From the NCBI RefSeq assembly GCF_022229005.1, contig NZ_JAKKFD010000002.1, positions 62,001 to 126,000 of the forward strand: a stretch of DNA of 64,000 nt, given 5' to 3'. The stretch's first letter is position 1. Each line of letters starts with the position of its first letter. Positions 25,799 through 34,942 of this stretch are shown in pieces. The position numbers were made by a program, and so were the translations under genes. The notes beneath the pieces were generated by a model that saw only the letters and a list, made by a program, of their open reading frames with translations, did no database searches and was not told the DNA's origin. This DNA is from Micromonospora trifolii (GTDB lineage Bacteria > Actinomycetota > Actinomycetes > Mycobacteriales > Micromonosporaceae).

Positions 25799-27090
25799 GC
25801 TGGGACCTCTTCCTTTGGCCGCGATGCGGCGGGGCCGTTCGTCGGGAGGGTCGCGGCGACCGACCAGCCACCGCCCTCCGTCGGGCCGGCGGTGAACGTC
25901 GCCCCGATCAGCTGGGCGCGCTCGCGCATGCCCACCAGGCCGACGCCGCCGGTCCGTGCCGCCGGTACGCGTCGCGGCGCGACGGGTTCGTTCACCACCT
26001 CCAGCGACACCGAGCGGGGCTCGAAGCGGAGCACCACCCGCGCCGCAGCGCCCGGGGCGTGCTGGCGGGCGTTGCTCAGCGACTCCTGCGCGATCCGGTA
26101 GAGCGCGACGTCGGCGATCGGCGGCACCTCGCGTTGCTCGCCCTCCCGGACGAAATCCACCGGGCCGGCGAGGTTGCCCGCGGTGCGGACGAGGTCGTCG
26201 AGCATGCCCAGCCCTGGCACCGGGGCGGCGCCGTCGCCGCCCTCGTGCCCCGGCCTGCCGCGCAGCACACCGACGACCAGCCGCAGGTTGTCCAGGGTCT
26301 CCTTGCCCTGGCTGCGGATCCAGGCCACACCGGCCTTCGCGGCCGCCGGGTCCCTGTCGATCAGCCGCTCGACCGCCGCCGCCTGCACGACCATGCCGGA
26401 GAGGTGGTGCGCCGCCACGTCGTGCAGCTCCCGGGCCATCCGGGAGCGCTCCGCGCCGATCGCCGCCTGGACCTTCGTGCGTTGCTCCCGGATCGCCTCG
26501 TCCGCCCGCACCCGGACCAACTCGACGTAGCGCCGGTAGGTGGCCACGTAACCGCCCACGAAGGTCGCGCCGGCGTAGGTCAGGGCGCTCGCCGAGACGT
26601 ACGCGATGGCCGTCAGCAGATCCGGGGTCACCACGACGGCGGCCCCGATCGACTCCACCACCACGACCGCGCTGACGGCCAGCAGCGCACGACGAACCGG
26701 CAGCAACGACCCGACGGTGTACGCCACGACGAACGGTGCGAGGCCCCGGATGGTCGCCTCGGGCAGGGAGAAGCCGATGATCGGCAGTTGGAGGCCGACG
26801 ACGAGGGCGAGGCAGAGCAGTGGCCGGACCCGACGCAGGCACAGCAGCATCGCCTGCGCGCAGCAGATGGCGACGAGCAGCCAGGCCCGCGCCGGATCGA
26901 ACGACACCCCGTCCTCCGGTGCCACGAACCAGAACAGTGCGGTGAGCAGTACGAACGTCAGGACGGTCAGCACCGCGGCCAGCAGGCAGTCCCGTGGGAA
27001 CACCCCGGTCACCCCGAGTCGGGTGAGCCGTCCGTCGAGCCACTTCGTCAGTCGCGGTGTGCCGGGTTCGGTGTCGTCGTGGTCGCTCAT
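25795..27090 (-). CDS. Sensor histidine kinase (HisKA_3/NarX family)
   Basis: 431 residues. Five or six hydrophobic segments in residues 30-170 form the membrane sensor without a large extracellular domain. The dimerisation/phosphoacceptor helix is IGAERSRMARELHDVAAHHLSGMVVQA (His in ELHDV). The ATPase domain contains RIAQESLSNARQHAPGAAARV and GGVGLVGMRERAQLIGATF. Partner of the overlapping NarL-type regulator. The many membrane helices with little external sequence suggest sensing of a membrane-associated signal, as in cell-envelope stress kinases; that is inference. Confidence 0.92.
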   Translation of the reverse strand: MSDHDDTEPGTPRLTKWLDGRLTRLGVTGVFPRDCLLAAVLTVLTFVLLTALFWFVAPEDGVSFDPARAWLLVAICCAQAMLLCLRRVRPLLCLALVVGLQLPIIGFSLPEATIRGLAPFVVAYTVGSLLPVRRALLAVSAVVVVESIGAAVVVTPDLLTAIAYVSASALTYAGATFVGGYVATYRRYVELVRVRADEAIREQRTKVQAAIGAERSRMARELHDVAAHHLSGMVVQAAAVERLIDRDPAAAKAGVAWIRSQGKETLDNLRLVVGVLRGRPGHEGGDGAAPVPGLGMLDDLVRTAGNLAGPVDFVREGEQREVPPIADVALYRIAQESLSNARQHAPGAAARVVLRFEPRSVSLEVVNEPVAPRRVPAARTGGVGLVGMRERAQLIGATFTAGPTEGGGWSVAATLPTNGPAASRPKEEVPA

Positions 27091-27132
27091 GCGGTGCGCG
27101 TCCTTGCTCCGGGTCGTCCCGGGTCGGGCGGG

Positions 27133-29154
27133 TCAGTAGGAGATGCTAGGCGCGAGCAGGTGGAACTCCACGGCGAACCAGCCCGCGCCGACGAGAGCGA
27201 ACAGGATCAGGCCGCTGCCGGTGATCCGCCGCCAGCCGACGTGGCGTCGCACGTCGTCGACGAGCCGGACGGCGGCGGGCAGCACACCGAGCAGACCGAC
27301 CAGTTGCAGCACCTGAATGGTGCGCAGGCCGGCACCGGGCACGTCCTGGAGGCTCATGATGCTGCCGATGCTCAGCAGCCACCCGGCGAACGCGAGCAGT
27401 GTGCCGGCGACGGCGAGGCGGCTCAGGATCCGCGCGGTGCGCCCCGCCCGCTCCCGGGGAGCGCGGCCGAGCCGACGGCGGACGATCGCGCCGACGGGCC
27501 AGGAGAGAACGGTGAGCAGCAGCACGACTGTCGACAGGGCCAGCACCGGAACGGCCACGGTGGAGGCACGGGCGGGTTCGACGGGCAGCAACGCGAACGC
27601 GGAGTCGAAACTGATCGCCTCGACCCGGTCGTCGGTCGCCCGCATGGCGATCGTGCGTTGCCCGCCGACCTCGCGCCAGACCCAGGGCTTCACCTCCTGG
27701 TAGAGGGCGGGGGAGTCGGACAGTGGGCCAGGTTCCACCAGCAACCGGTCGCCGTCGGCGACGCTGACAGTGGTCCGACCGACCAGGCCGATCGCCGTCA
27801 GGAAGTTGCTCTGTATCGCTCGCGAGGACTCGTACGTGCCGGCGGCCAGGGCGGCGTGCTTGGCGGTGGTCGCCGGGTCCACGTCGGTCATCGGCTGGTC
27901 GTCGCGGGCGGGGAAGTAGCGGTCGGCGAAGCCGTTCACCACCGACTCGCGAAGCTCGTGGCTGTCGAGGGCGCCGGAGCCGTTGCTGTTGAGGGACAGG
28001 AAGATGCCGGCCCGGTCGTCGGGGTAGATCTGAAGGTGGGAGTGGAAGTACTTGGTGTCGCCGCCGTGGCCGAGGATCCGGTGGCCGTTGCGGTCCTCGG
28101 CGAAGAATCCGAGGGTCATCCGGGGCCCGTCGGCCAGCGTGCCCAACGACGTCGCGTCGAGTGCCGGCCGCTGCATCAGCTCGCGGGTCGGTTGGTCCAG
28201 CAGGGGCGCGAAGCCCGCCGGCTCGCCGAGCTGGGCGAGCATGAACCGCGCCATGTCCGTCGCCGGGGCGCTCAGCGCGCCGGGCGGGGGTGTGCCGACG
28301 ATCTCGAACGGCGCGGCGGGCGCGGTGGAGGTGTCGTACCCGTTGGACATCCGGTCGCGCAGCGCCGCCGGGAGGGGCTGCTCGAAGGTCGACGACGGCA
28401 TGCCCGCGCGGTCCAGGATGTTGCGTTGGACGTACTCCTCGAAGCGCGTCCCGCTGACGCGTTCGACGATGTAGCCAGCGAGCGCGTTGCTGTAGTTGGA
28501 GTACGCGGGGACGGTGCCAGGCTCGTAGATCTGCTCCGGTGGGTCGGTCATCAGGGCCTTGCGCAGGTTGAGGTCGCTGCCGTCGGTGCCGATGAGGCCG
28601 GCAATCCGCTCCTCGAAGCCGGCGGTGTGCGTCAGCAGGTGCCGCAGGGTGACGGCCCGCTCGAAGCGCAGCGGCAGCTCGAAGTCGAGGTACGTCTTGA
28701 CGTCGGCGTCGAGATCGAGCTTGCCGCTCTGCACGAGTTGCAGCACCGCGGTGGCGGTGACGAGCTTCGACACCGATCCCATCCGGAACAGATGCCGGTC
28801 CGGGTCGACAGGTACTGCCCCGTTGCCACCGGCGCCGGTGTCGGCGTACCCGTACCCCCGGGTGGTGATGATCTTGCCGTCGTCCACGACGGCGACAGTG
28901 GCTCCCGCGATGTCGGTGCGGTCGAGCGCGGCCGGGAGCAGGCCGTCGAGCCAGGCGTTGACGTCGGCCCCGGTCAGGGCCGAACCCGACCCGCTCGCGG
29001 GTGCCGCCGGAGCGTCGATGGGTGGTGCGGGGTTGCGCTGCGGCGCGCCGCAGCCGGCGGCGCTCACGGCGAGCACGACGGCGGTCGCGAGCACCGCGCC
29101 GAGTCGGACGAGAGACTGGTGTCGCCGGGATGGAAGAAGAAAGAGTGGGCGCAT
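27133..29154 (-). CDS. Beta-lactamase-fold serine hydrolase lipoprotein with membrane tail
   Basis: 673 residues. The N terminus has a lipoprotein-type signal (AVLATAVVLAVSAAGCG). Residues about 60-390 are a class C beta-lactamase/penicillin-binding-protein-like hydrolase: SxxK as SVSK, YxN as YSN (in YSNYSNALAGYIVE), and HGG in place of KTG. Residues about 400-520 form a lipocalin-like beta domain and the C terminus has four membrane segments (LALSTVVLLLTVLSWPV, RLAVAGTLLAFAGWLLSI and two more). Such proteins hydrolyse D-amino acid esters or peptides, or sense the envelope. It lies upstream of the kinase gene on the same strand with a 42-bp gap. Confidence 0.85.
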   Translation of the reverse strand: MRPLFLLPSRRHQSLVRLGAVLATAVVLAVSAAGCGAPQRNPAPPIDAPAAPASGSGSALTGADVNAWLDGLLPAALDRTDIAGATVAVVDDGKIITTRGYGYADTGAGGNGAVPVDPDRHLFRMGSVSKLVTATAVLQLVQSGKLDLDADVKTYLDFELPLRFERAVTLRHLLTHTAGFEERIAGLIGTDGSDLNLRKALMTDPPEQIYEPGTVPAYSNYSNALAGYIVERVSGTRFEEYVQRNILDRAGMPSSTFEQPLPAALRDRMSNGYDTSTAPAAPFEIVGTPPPGALSAPATDMARFMLAQLGEPAGFAPLLDQPTRELMQRPALDATSLGTLADGPRMTLGFFAEDRNGHRILGHGGDTKYFHSHLQIYPDDRAGIFLSLNSNGSGALDSHELRESVVNGFADRYFPARDDQPMTDVDPATTAKHAALAAGTYESSRAIQSNFLTAIGLVGRTTVSVADGDRLLVEPGPLSDSPALYQEVKPWVWREVGGQRTIAMRATDDRVEAISFDSAFALLPVEPARASTVAVPVLALSTVVLLLTVLSWPVGAIVRRRLGRAPRERAGRTARILSRLAVAGTLLAFAGWLLSIGSIMSLQDVPGAGLRTIQVLQLVGLLGVLPAAVRLVDDVRRHVGWRRITGSGLILFALVGAGWFAVEFHLLAPSISY

Positions 29155-29443
29155 CGTCTGCCGGTGCCTTTCCAGGCGAACGGGTGTCCGGAGCAGGTCC
29201 GTACGGCGTCACCCGATGCCTGGAACAAGCCTGTTCGAGGAATCGCGCTGATCCATCTGGCGCAGGACGGCACTGCGCCTACGACCTGAGGAGGAGAAGC
29301 GTCTGCACCGTTCGCCCCCCGATCGGGGGACATCGTTTGACATGTGTGCCGAACGCATCTTTGATGGTCGATGTGTCGGTTCGGCGTGGTCGGGCGCTTG
29401 GTCGTCCGGGCGGGCCGGTCGATGCCCTGAGCCTGGAGGACGG
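29155..29443. promoter_or_regulatory. Divergent promoter region
   Basis: Between the serine hydrolase (leftward) and sugar dehydrogenase (rightward) genes. It holds a 14-bp GC palindrome CCCCCGATCGGGGG (29316-29329), followed by a TTGACA -35-like hexamer (29337-29342) and TTTGAT 17 bp downstream (29360-29365). The -10 is weak, so the promoter call is tentative. Confidence 0.35.
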
Positions 29444-31525
29444 ATGCGAGTCATCGCGCGGAGAAACCCACTACGCCCACGACGGCGGCTGTTGCCGGTG
29501 GCGATGGTGGCGGTGACGCTGCTGAGCCTGGCCGTCGGTGTGCCGGCGGCCGCCGCGGCGCCGTCGACAGTCGTCGGCGTGGCCAGCGGTCGTTGCCTGG
29601 ACGTGGTCGGCAACGTCAGCACCGCCGGTGCCGGCATCAACATCTACGACTGCAATGGCCAGGCCAACCAGGCGTGGACCTTCACCTCAAGTGGTGAGCT
29701 GCGGGTCTACGGCGACACGATGTGCCTGGACGTCGTCGGCCAGGACACCACCGCCCCGGCCGCGCTGCAGATCAACGGCTGCACCGGCGGCGCCAACCAA
29801 CGCTGGCGGATCACCAGTTCCGGGACCATCGTCGGGGTCCAGTCCGGCCTGTGCCTGGACGTGTCCGGCGCGGGCACCGCCAACAGCACCACAGTCGGCC
29901 TCTGGACCTGCAACGGGCAGTCCAACCAGCGGTGGACGACGTCCCTCGGCAGCGCCGACAGCCAGCCGCCGACGGCGCCGGGTAGCCCACGGGTCAGCGG
30001 CCTGACCTGCAACTCGGTGACGTTCGCGTGGAACGCCTCGACGGACAACGTCGCGGTGGCCTTCTACGACATCTACCACGATGGCCAGCTGATGACGTCG
30101 GTGAGCGGCACGACGCTCTCCACCAACCTGACAGTGGTGGCCGGGGCGACCTGGGGCCTGTACGTCAACGCCCGCGACGCCGCCGGCAACGTGTCGCAGG
30201 CGAGCGCCACCGTCTCGATCACTCCGCCGCCCTGTCAGGCCGACAGCCAGCCGCCGACGGCGCCGCAACAGCTCACCGGCACCGCGTCGGGCACCACTGT
30301 GACGCTGCGCTGGACCGCGTCGACCGACAACATCGGGGTGCGGGCGTACGACGTCTACCGGGCCGGCGCGAAGGTGGGCACTGTCACCGGCGCGCCGCCG
30401 GCGACCACGTTCACCGACAGCGGTCTGACGGCGAACACCTCCTACCAGTACTACATGGTGGCTCGGGACGCGCAGGACAACGCCTCGTCGCGCAGCGGCA
30501 CCGCGACGGTGACCACCGGCGCCGCGTGCGCCAACCCGGTGTGCGGGGTACGGCAGGTCACCACCGACACGGACATCCCATGGGGTCTGGTGACGTTGCC
30601 GGACGGCAGCGTCCTCTACAACCGCCGCGACGCGCACGACATCATCCAGCTCAACCCGACCACCGGGGCCAAGACCAACCTGGGCACGGTGCCGAACGTG
30701 CAGAGCACCGACGGTGAGGGCGGCCTGTTGGGGCTCGCCGTCTCGGCCAGCTACTCCAGCGACCGCTGGCTGTACATCATGCACACCTCGCCGAGCGACA
30801 ACCGCATCGTCCGGATCAGGCTGGAGAACGGGCGACTCAACACCGCCAGCGAGCAGGTTCTGCTCAGCGGTATCCGGCGGAACAAGTACCACGACGGCGG
30901 TCGCCTGCGCTTCGGCCCGGACGGAAAGCTGTACGCCAGCACCGGCGACGCCCAGAACGGCAACTACGCCCAGGACCGGTCCAGCCTCGAAGGCAAGATC
31001 CTGCGACTCAACCCGGACGGCACGGTCCCCTCGGACAACCCGTTCGGCAACTACGTGTGGAGCTACGGCCACCGCAACCCGCAGGGGCTGGCGTTCGACT
31101 CGCAGGGCCGGCTGTGGGAGCAGGAGTTCGGCAACTCGGTCATGGACGAGACCAACCTGATCACCAAGGGCGGAAACTACGGCTGGCCGGCGTGCGAGGG
31201 CACCAGTGGCACCTGCGGTACGGCCGGGTTCATCGCGCCGGCCCGCACCTATCCCACCGCCGAGGGGTCCTGCTCCGGCATCACGATCGTGCGCGACGCG
31301 CTCTACGTTGCCTGCGCCCGAGGTGCTCGGATGTACCGCGCGGTGATCAGCGGCAGCAGCCTGACGAACGTGCAGACGTACTTCAGTGGCACCTACGGTC
31401 GGTTGCGGACGGTGGAGCCGGCTCCCGACGGTGGGCTGTGGCTGACCACCACCAACGTCGGCGACAAGGACAGCACCCCGAACAACAGCAACGAGAGGAT
31501 CCTGCACGTCACGCTCGGCAACTAG
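29444..31525 (+). CDS. Secreted ricin-FN3-FN3-PQQ-dependent sugar dehydrogenase
   Basis: 693 residues from the ATG at 29444 (GGAGGA upstream). Signal peptide to about residue 40. Residues about 40-165: ricin-type beta-trefoil lectin (CBM13) with three repeats, each with CLDV and QxW (NQAW, NQRW, NQRW). Residues about 172-265 and 272-365: two fibronectin type III domains, each introduced by DSQPPTAP. Residues about 370-693: soluble glucose dehydrogenase/Hedgehog-interacting-like beta-propeller (DIPWGLVTLPDGSVLYNRRDA, GGLLGLAVS, KYHDGGRLRFGPDGKLYASTGD, SYGHRNPQGLAFD). It probably oxidises a sugar with PQQ after binding a galactose- or xylose-containing polymer. No pqq genes are in the window, so cofactor supply is open. 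Confidence 0.85.
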   Translation: MRVIARRNPLRPRRRLLPVAMVAVTLLSLAVGVPAAAAAPSTVVGVASGRCLDVVGNVSTAGAGINIYDCNGQANQAWTFTSSGELRVYGDTMCLDVVGQDTTAPAALQINGCTGGANQRWRITSSGTIVGVQSGLCLDVSGAGTANSTTVGLWTCNGQSNQRWTTSLGSADSQPPTAPGSPRVSGLTCNSVTFAWNASTDNVAVAFYDIYHDGQLMTSVSGTTLSTNLTVVAGATWGLYVNARDAAGNVSQASATVSITPPPCQADSQPPTAPQQLTGTASGTTVTLRWTASTDNIGVRAYDVYRAGAKVGTVTGAPPATTFTDSGLTANTSYQYYMVARDAQDNASSRSGTATVTTGAACANPVCGVRQVTTDTDIPWGLVTLPDGSVLYNRRDAHDIIQLNPTTGAKTNLGTVPNVQSTDGEGGLLGLAVSASYSSDRWLYIMHTSPSDNRIVRIRLENGRLNTASEQVLLSGIRRNKYHDGGRLRFGPDGKLYASTGDAQNGNYAQDRSSLEGKILRLNPDGTVPSDNPFGNYVWSYGHRNPQGLAFDSQGRLWEQEFGNSVMDETNLITKGGNYGWPACEGTSGTCGTAGFIAPARTYPTAEGSCSGITIVRDALYVACARGARMYRAVISGSSLTNVQTYFSGTYGRLRTVEPAPDGGLWLTTTNVGDKDSTPNNSNERILHVTLGN

Positions 31526-31538
31526 TTCCGACGCTCCC

Positions 31539-31566
31539 ACCAGGGCCGCCTCCGGGCGGCCCTGGT
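31539..31566. terminator. 12-bp hairpin, bidirectional terminator
   Basis: ACCAGGGCCGCC (31539-31550) pairs with 31555-31566 over a 4-nt loop, between the convergent sugar dehydrogenase and HelR-like genes. Confidence 0.78.
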
Positions 31567-31607
31567 CGGGCGTGGGGTGCTCCCGAACCCGGTCGGGCGG
31601 CACGCCC

Positions 31608-33764
31608 TCAGCCGCTGGTCAGGAGCACGAGCTGCTGGGTGGCCCGGGTCATCGCGACGTAGCGGTCGACAGCCCCCGAGATGCCGGTGCCGAACGTTTC
31701 CGGCCCGACGAGGACGACCAGGTCGAACTCCAGCCCCTTGGCCTGCTCCGGGCTCAGTGACCTCACCCGGGCCGTGGGCGCGAACGTCGGGTCGCCGATG
31801 ACGCAGGCGATTCCGTCGGCGTGCGCGGAGAGCCAGGTGTCGAGGATCGACAGCAGGTCGGCGACCGATCCGTGGACGACGGGGAGTCCGTTGCCCCGGA
31901 TGGAGGTCGGCACGTTGGCGTCGGGGAGCACGGCCCGGATGACCGGCGCGGCCTGCGCCATGACCTCCGCCGGCGTCCGGTAGTTGATGCTCAACGAGGC
32001 CAGTGTGACCCGGTCGAGCCCGACCCGCTTGAGGCGCTCCTGCCACGACTCGGTGAACCCGTGCCGGGCCTGGGCGCGGTCTCCGACGATGGTGAAGCTG
32101 CGCGACGGGCAGCGGGCCAGCAGCATCTGCCACTGGGCGTCGGTCAACTCCTGCGCCTCGTCGACGACGATGTGCGCGAACGGGCCGGCAAGCAGGTCCG
32201 GGTCGGCGTCCGGCAGCGCGGACTCGTCGACCAGGACCTCGCGCAGGTCGGGTTGGCGCAGCATCGCCAGCAGACCCTCGCCGTCGTCGTAGGTGTCGGC
32301 AGCGAGCAGTTCGTCGACGACCCGGGCCATGTGCTCGCGTTCGACAGCGGCGGCCGGGTCACGCCGACGGGTGCGCCCCGAGCTGTCCGCGTCGCCGAGC
32401 CGCTGCCGTGCCGCGTCGAGCAGCGGCAGGTCGGACACGGTCCAGGCCCGGGGCTCGTCGCGTTGCAGCGTGCGGACGTCCTCGGGGCTGAGCCACGGCG
32501 CGCACCTGCGCAGGTACGCGGGCACCGACCACAGGTCACCCACGAGGTCGGCCGCGTCGAGCAACGGCCAGGCGCTGTTGACCGTCGCCCGCAGCTCCCG
32601 GTTACGCAGCAACGAGTCGCGGAGCACGTCGTCCGGCTCCTCGCCGTCGTACCGGTCGATGAGGATGGTGAGCAACTCCTCCCAGATCTCCTCGCGCGCC
32701 TCGTTGTGTGGGGTGCCCGGACCCGGTGCCCGGAACGCGTCGGCCCAGTCGTCGGCGCTCAGCCGGACGTCGGAGTCGCCGACCGGAACCGTCATCGGGG
32801 CGGTCGGTGGGTCCTCGTAGAACCGGACGGCCGCGTCGATCGCCCGGACCAGCTCGGCCGAGGACTTCAGCCGAGCCACGTCCGGGTCGGTGTCGACGGT
32901 CGCCGTGGCCCCCTCTGCGACGAGGTCGCGCAGGGTGCAGGTCTGCACGTCCTCCTCGCCGAGGCTGGGCAGGACGTCGCCGACGTAGGCCAGGTAGGGC
33001 TGGTGCGGTCCCACGAAGAGCACCCCACCCCGGCGCTGACCGAGGCGCGGGTCGGAGTAGAGCAGGTACGCGGTGCGGTGCAGGGCGACGACTGTCTTAC
33101 CGGTGCCCGGACCGCCGTCGACCACGAGGGCGCCGGCCGACCCCGCCCGGATGATGGCGTCCTGGTCCGCCTGGATCGTGCTGAGCACGTCGCGCATCCG
33201 GGCCGACCGGGCGCCGCCCAGACTGGCGATGAACGCGGACTGGTCGTCGAGCGCGACGGCGTGCCCCACGAACCCGTCGGCGGTGAACACCTCGTCCCAG
33301 TAGTCGCTGATCCGGCCGCGGGTCCAGCGGTAACGGCGGCGGCTCGCCAGGCCCATCGGGTTGGCGTGGGTCGCGCCGAAGAACGGCTCGGCGGCGGGTG
33401 AGCGCCAGTCGAGCAGCAGCCGTCGGCCCGTGCTGTCGGTGAGGCCACGACGTCCGATGTACACCGGCTCGGGGTTGTCCGCCTCGACCACGTGGCCGAG
33501 GCACAGGTCCAGCCCGTAGCGGCTCAGCGAACGCAGGCGGGCGGTCAGCCGGCGGACCTCCTCGTCCCGGTCGACGGCCTGCCGGCCCTTGCCGCCGGGC
33601 GCCCGGCGTTCGGCGTCCAGACGCTCGGACAGCTCGGCGCTCAGCTGCGCGAGGCCCTGCGCCATGGCCGCGAAGTGCCGCTCGTCGTGGGCGATGAGCG
33701 CCTGGTCGGCCTTGGGGGCGAGGTGATCGGGAAGGTCGAACACGGAGGTAGGTAAGGAATCCAA
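31608..33764 (-). CDS. helR: HelR-like RNA polymerase-recycling ATPase (HelD family)
   Basis: 718 residues from a TTG at 33764 (GGAAG upstream). UvrD/Rep-like motor with Walker A GGPGTGKT near residue 217, Walker B HIVVDEAQELTDAQW, NYRTPAEV and VAMTRATQQLVLL at the end, preceded by an N-terminal coiled-coil arm (AQGLAQLSAELSERLDAERRAPGGKGRQAVDRDEEVRRL) and SVFDLPDHLAPKADQALIAHDERHFAAMA, which is the start typical of actinobacterial HelR. HelR dislodges stalled RNA polymerase and protects it from rifamycins. An RAE-like palindrome lies about 60 bp upstream, strongly supporting HelR over plain HelD. Codon 4 from this start is a rare TTA leucine. A GTG at 33743 is an alternative start. Confidence 0.87.
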   Translation of the reverse strand: MDSLPTSVFDLPDHLAPKADQALIAHDERHFAAMAQGLAQLSAELSERLDAERRAPGGKGRQAVDRDEEVRRLTARLRSLSRYGLDLCLGHVVEADNPEPVYIGRRGLTDSTGRRLLLDWRSPAAEPFFGATHANPMGLASRRRYRWTRGRISDYWDEVFTADGFVGHAVALDDQSAFIASLGGARSARMRDVLSTIQADQDAIIRAGSAGALVVDGGPGTGKTVVALHRTAYLLYSDPRLGQRRGGVLFVGPHQPYLAYVGDVLPSLGEEDVQTCTLRDLVAEGATATVDTDPDVARLKSSAELVRAIDAAVRFYEDPPTAPMTVPVGDSDVRLSADDWADAFRAPGPGTPHNEAREEIWEELLTILIDRYDGEEPDDVLRDSLLRNRELRATVNSAWPLLDAADLVGDLWSVPAYLRRCAPWLSPEDVRTLQRDEPRAWTVSDLPLLDAARQRLGDADSSGRTRRRDPAAAVEREHMARVVDELLAADTYDDGEGLLAMLRQPDLREVLVDESALPDADPDLLAGPFAHIVVDEAQELTDAQWQMLLARCPSRSFTIVGDRAQARHGFTESWQERLKRVGLDRVTLASLSINYRTPAEVMAQAAPVIRAVLPDANVPTSIRGNGLPVVHGSVADLLSILDTWLSAHADGIACVIGDPTFAPTARVRSLSPEQAKGLEFDLVVLVGPETFGTGISGAVDRYVAMTRATQQLVLLTSG

Positions 33765-33821
33765 TTCATGACTTCCATTTCGGCAGAATGTGGCCTCGGC
33801 CGACGATTCTGCGTCATAAAT

Positions 33822-33842
33822 GGGGTCTTGCCGCAAGCCCCC
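33822..33842. promoter_or_regulatory. Rifamycin-associated element (RAE)-like palindrome
   Basis: GGGGTCTTGC-C-GCAAGCCCCC has 10-bp arms with one mismatch around the CTTGCNGCAAG core of the RAE that precedes rifamycin-inactivating and helR genes in actinomycetes. It lies 58 bp before the helR TTG start. Confidence 0.75.
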
Positions 33843-33866
33843 CAGTGCGGTATAAGTTAGAAGTGG

Positions 33867-33887
33867 CGGGAGACCGATGGTCTCCCG
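33867..33887. terminator. Hairpin after the YccF gene
   Basis: CGGGAGACC-GAT-GGTCTCCCG, 9-bp perfect stem followed on the plus strand by TTTT. It lies 11 bp beyond the leftward YccF stop; on that strand there is no U-tract. It would insulate helR from YccF transcription. Confidence 0.55.
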
Positions 33888-33897
33888 TTTTCCGTGT

Positions 33898-34278
33898 TCA
33901 GGGCACCTCGACGACCTCGCGGCCGAGGGGCCAGAACGCTGCCGGAACGAGCTTGAAGTTGGCGATGCCGAACGGGATCCCGATGATCGTGACGCAGAGG
34001 GCGATGCCCGCGATGATGTGGGAGAGCGCCAGCCACCATCCGGCCAGCACCACCCAGAGGATGTTCGCCAGGCCGGAGCCGACGCCCGCGCCCGGCTTGG
34101 GCACCACCGTGCGGCCGAAGGGCCACAGCGAGTAGACCGCGAGGCGCAGCGACGCGACGCCGAACGGGATGGTGACGACCAGGACGAAGCAGATCAGCGC
34201 GGCGATGCCGTACCCGACAGCCAGCACGAGGCCGCCGCCGAAGACGAGCCACAGCACATTCAGTACGAAACGAATCAT
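33898..34278 (-). CDS. YccF domain-containing membrane protein
   Basis: 126 residues with two copies of the YccF domain: VLNVLWLVFGGGLVLAVGYGIAALICFVLVVTIPFGVASLRLAVYSLWPFGR and the repeat NILWVVLAGWWLALSHIIAGIALCVTIIGIPFGIANFKLVPAAFWPLGREV. Each copy has a hydrophobic hairpin ending in (T/I)IPFGxAxxxL. Function of YccF proteins is unknown; they are small inner-membrane proteins found widely in bacteria. The ATG at 34278 follows GGAG closely; an in-frame ATG at 34296 would add MFHAGV. It sits between the STAS genes and helR on the same strand. Confidence 0.85.
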   Translation of the reverse strand: MIRFVLNVLWLVFGGGLVLAVGYGIAALICFVLVVTIPFGVASLRLAVYSLWPFGRTVVPKPGAGVGSGLANILWVVLAGWWLALSHIIAGIALCVTIIGIPFGIANFKLVPAAFWPLGREVVEVP

Positions 34279-34327
34279 TACTCCAGCATGAAACATGCTC
34301 GCCACCCGGTCGGCCCGTCCGGCTTCC

Positions 34328-34942
34328 TCAGCGGGGAACGGCCACCGCGTGGCCCTCGGGCAGGGCCCTCTCGCCGCCGTCGGACAACTGGGCGAGGGCG
34401 TCGTCGCGGCTGTCGAAGATCGGGAAAGCCTTGTCCAGACGCATGGTGTGCAGGACGGTGCGGATGAATCGCGACGGCGCGGCGAGGCAGAGCGTGACTC
34501 CGCGTTCGCGGGCGTCACGGTGGGCGCGCACGAGCAGGCCGAGGCCTGTCGAGTCGATGATGTGCACCCGGCTCAGGTCGACCACGACGTGCCCGCCCAC
34601 CTCGGCGACGTGCCGCAGCGCCGTGCGCAGGTTGTCACCGGTGTCCAGGTCGATGTCGCCACTGGCGGCGATGACTGTCGTGCCGTCGAGGTGGTCGATG
34701 CCCAGGATGCCGCCGGGGCCGTGGTCGTCGCGCGACGCGTGACCACCGGTCGAGGCGGGCAGGAGACTGCAGTGCGGGCAGCGGTGCGGCCCGGTGGCGA
34801 AGGGGGAACCGCTCCAGCCGTGCTCGGCCACCAGGGTCCAGACCACCTCGGCGTCGGGGAGCACGCAGGCGGTGCCGCGGATGGTCTCGCCGCAGGTGTC
34901 GCAGATCAGGGTCATCAGATACTCGTCCGGTACGACGGTCAT
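34328..34942 (-). CDS. Zinc-ribbon STAS-domain anti-sigma factor antagonist
   Basis: 204 residues. The N-terminal third is a probable zinc-binding module: ICDTCGETIRGTAC about 20 residues in, then HRCPHC near residue 55. Residues about 80-185 form a STAS domain (GTTVIAASGDIDLDTGDNLRTALRHVAEVGGHVVVDLSRVHIIDSTGLGLLVRAHRDA) that keeps the phosphorylatable serine in DSTG. SpoIIAA-like STAS proteins bind anti-sigma kinases when unphosphorylated. It overlaps the upstream STAS gene by 4 bp. No anti-sigma kinase is adjacent, so the partner must be elsewhere. The zinc ribbon fused to STAS is unusual and might make the switch redox- or metal-sensitive. Confidence 0.85.
   Translation of the reverse strand: MTVVPDEYLMTLICDTCGETIRGTACVLPDAEVVWTLVAEHGWSGSPFATGPHRCPHCSLLPASTGGHASRDDHGPGGILGIDHLDGTTVIAASGDIDLDTGDNLRTALRHVAEVGGHVVVDLSRVHIIDSTGLGLLVRAHRDARERGVTLCLAAPSRFIRTVLHTMRLDKAFPIFDSRDDALAQLSDGGERALPEGHAVAVPR

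Noticed and set aside
26059..29289. Long open frame antisense to the kinase and serine hydrolase genes
   Set aside because: Low-complexity translation and full overlap with two well-supported genes on the other strand.
31608..33764. Assignment as a DNA-repair UvrD/Rep helicase
   Set aside because: N-terminal coiled coil, HelR-type start and the RAE-like element upstream favour an RNA polymerase-associated HelR.
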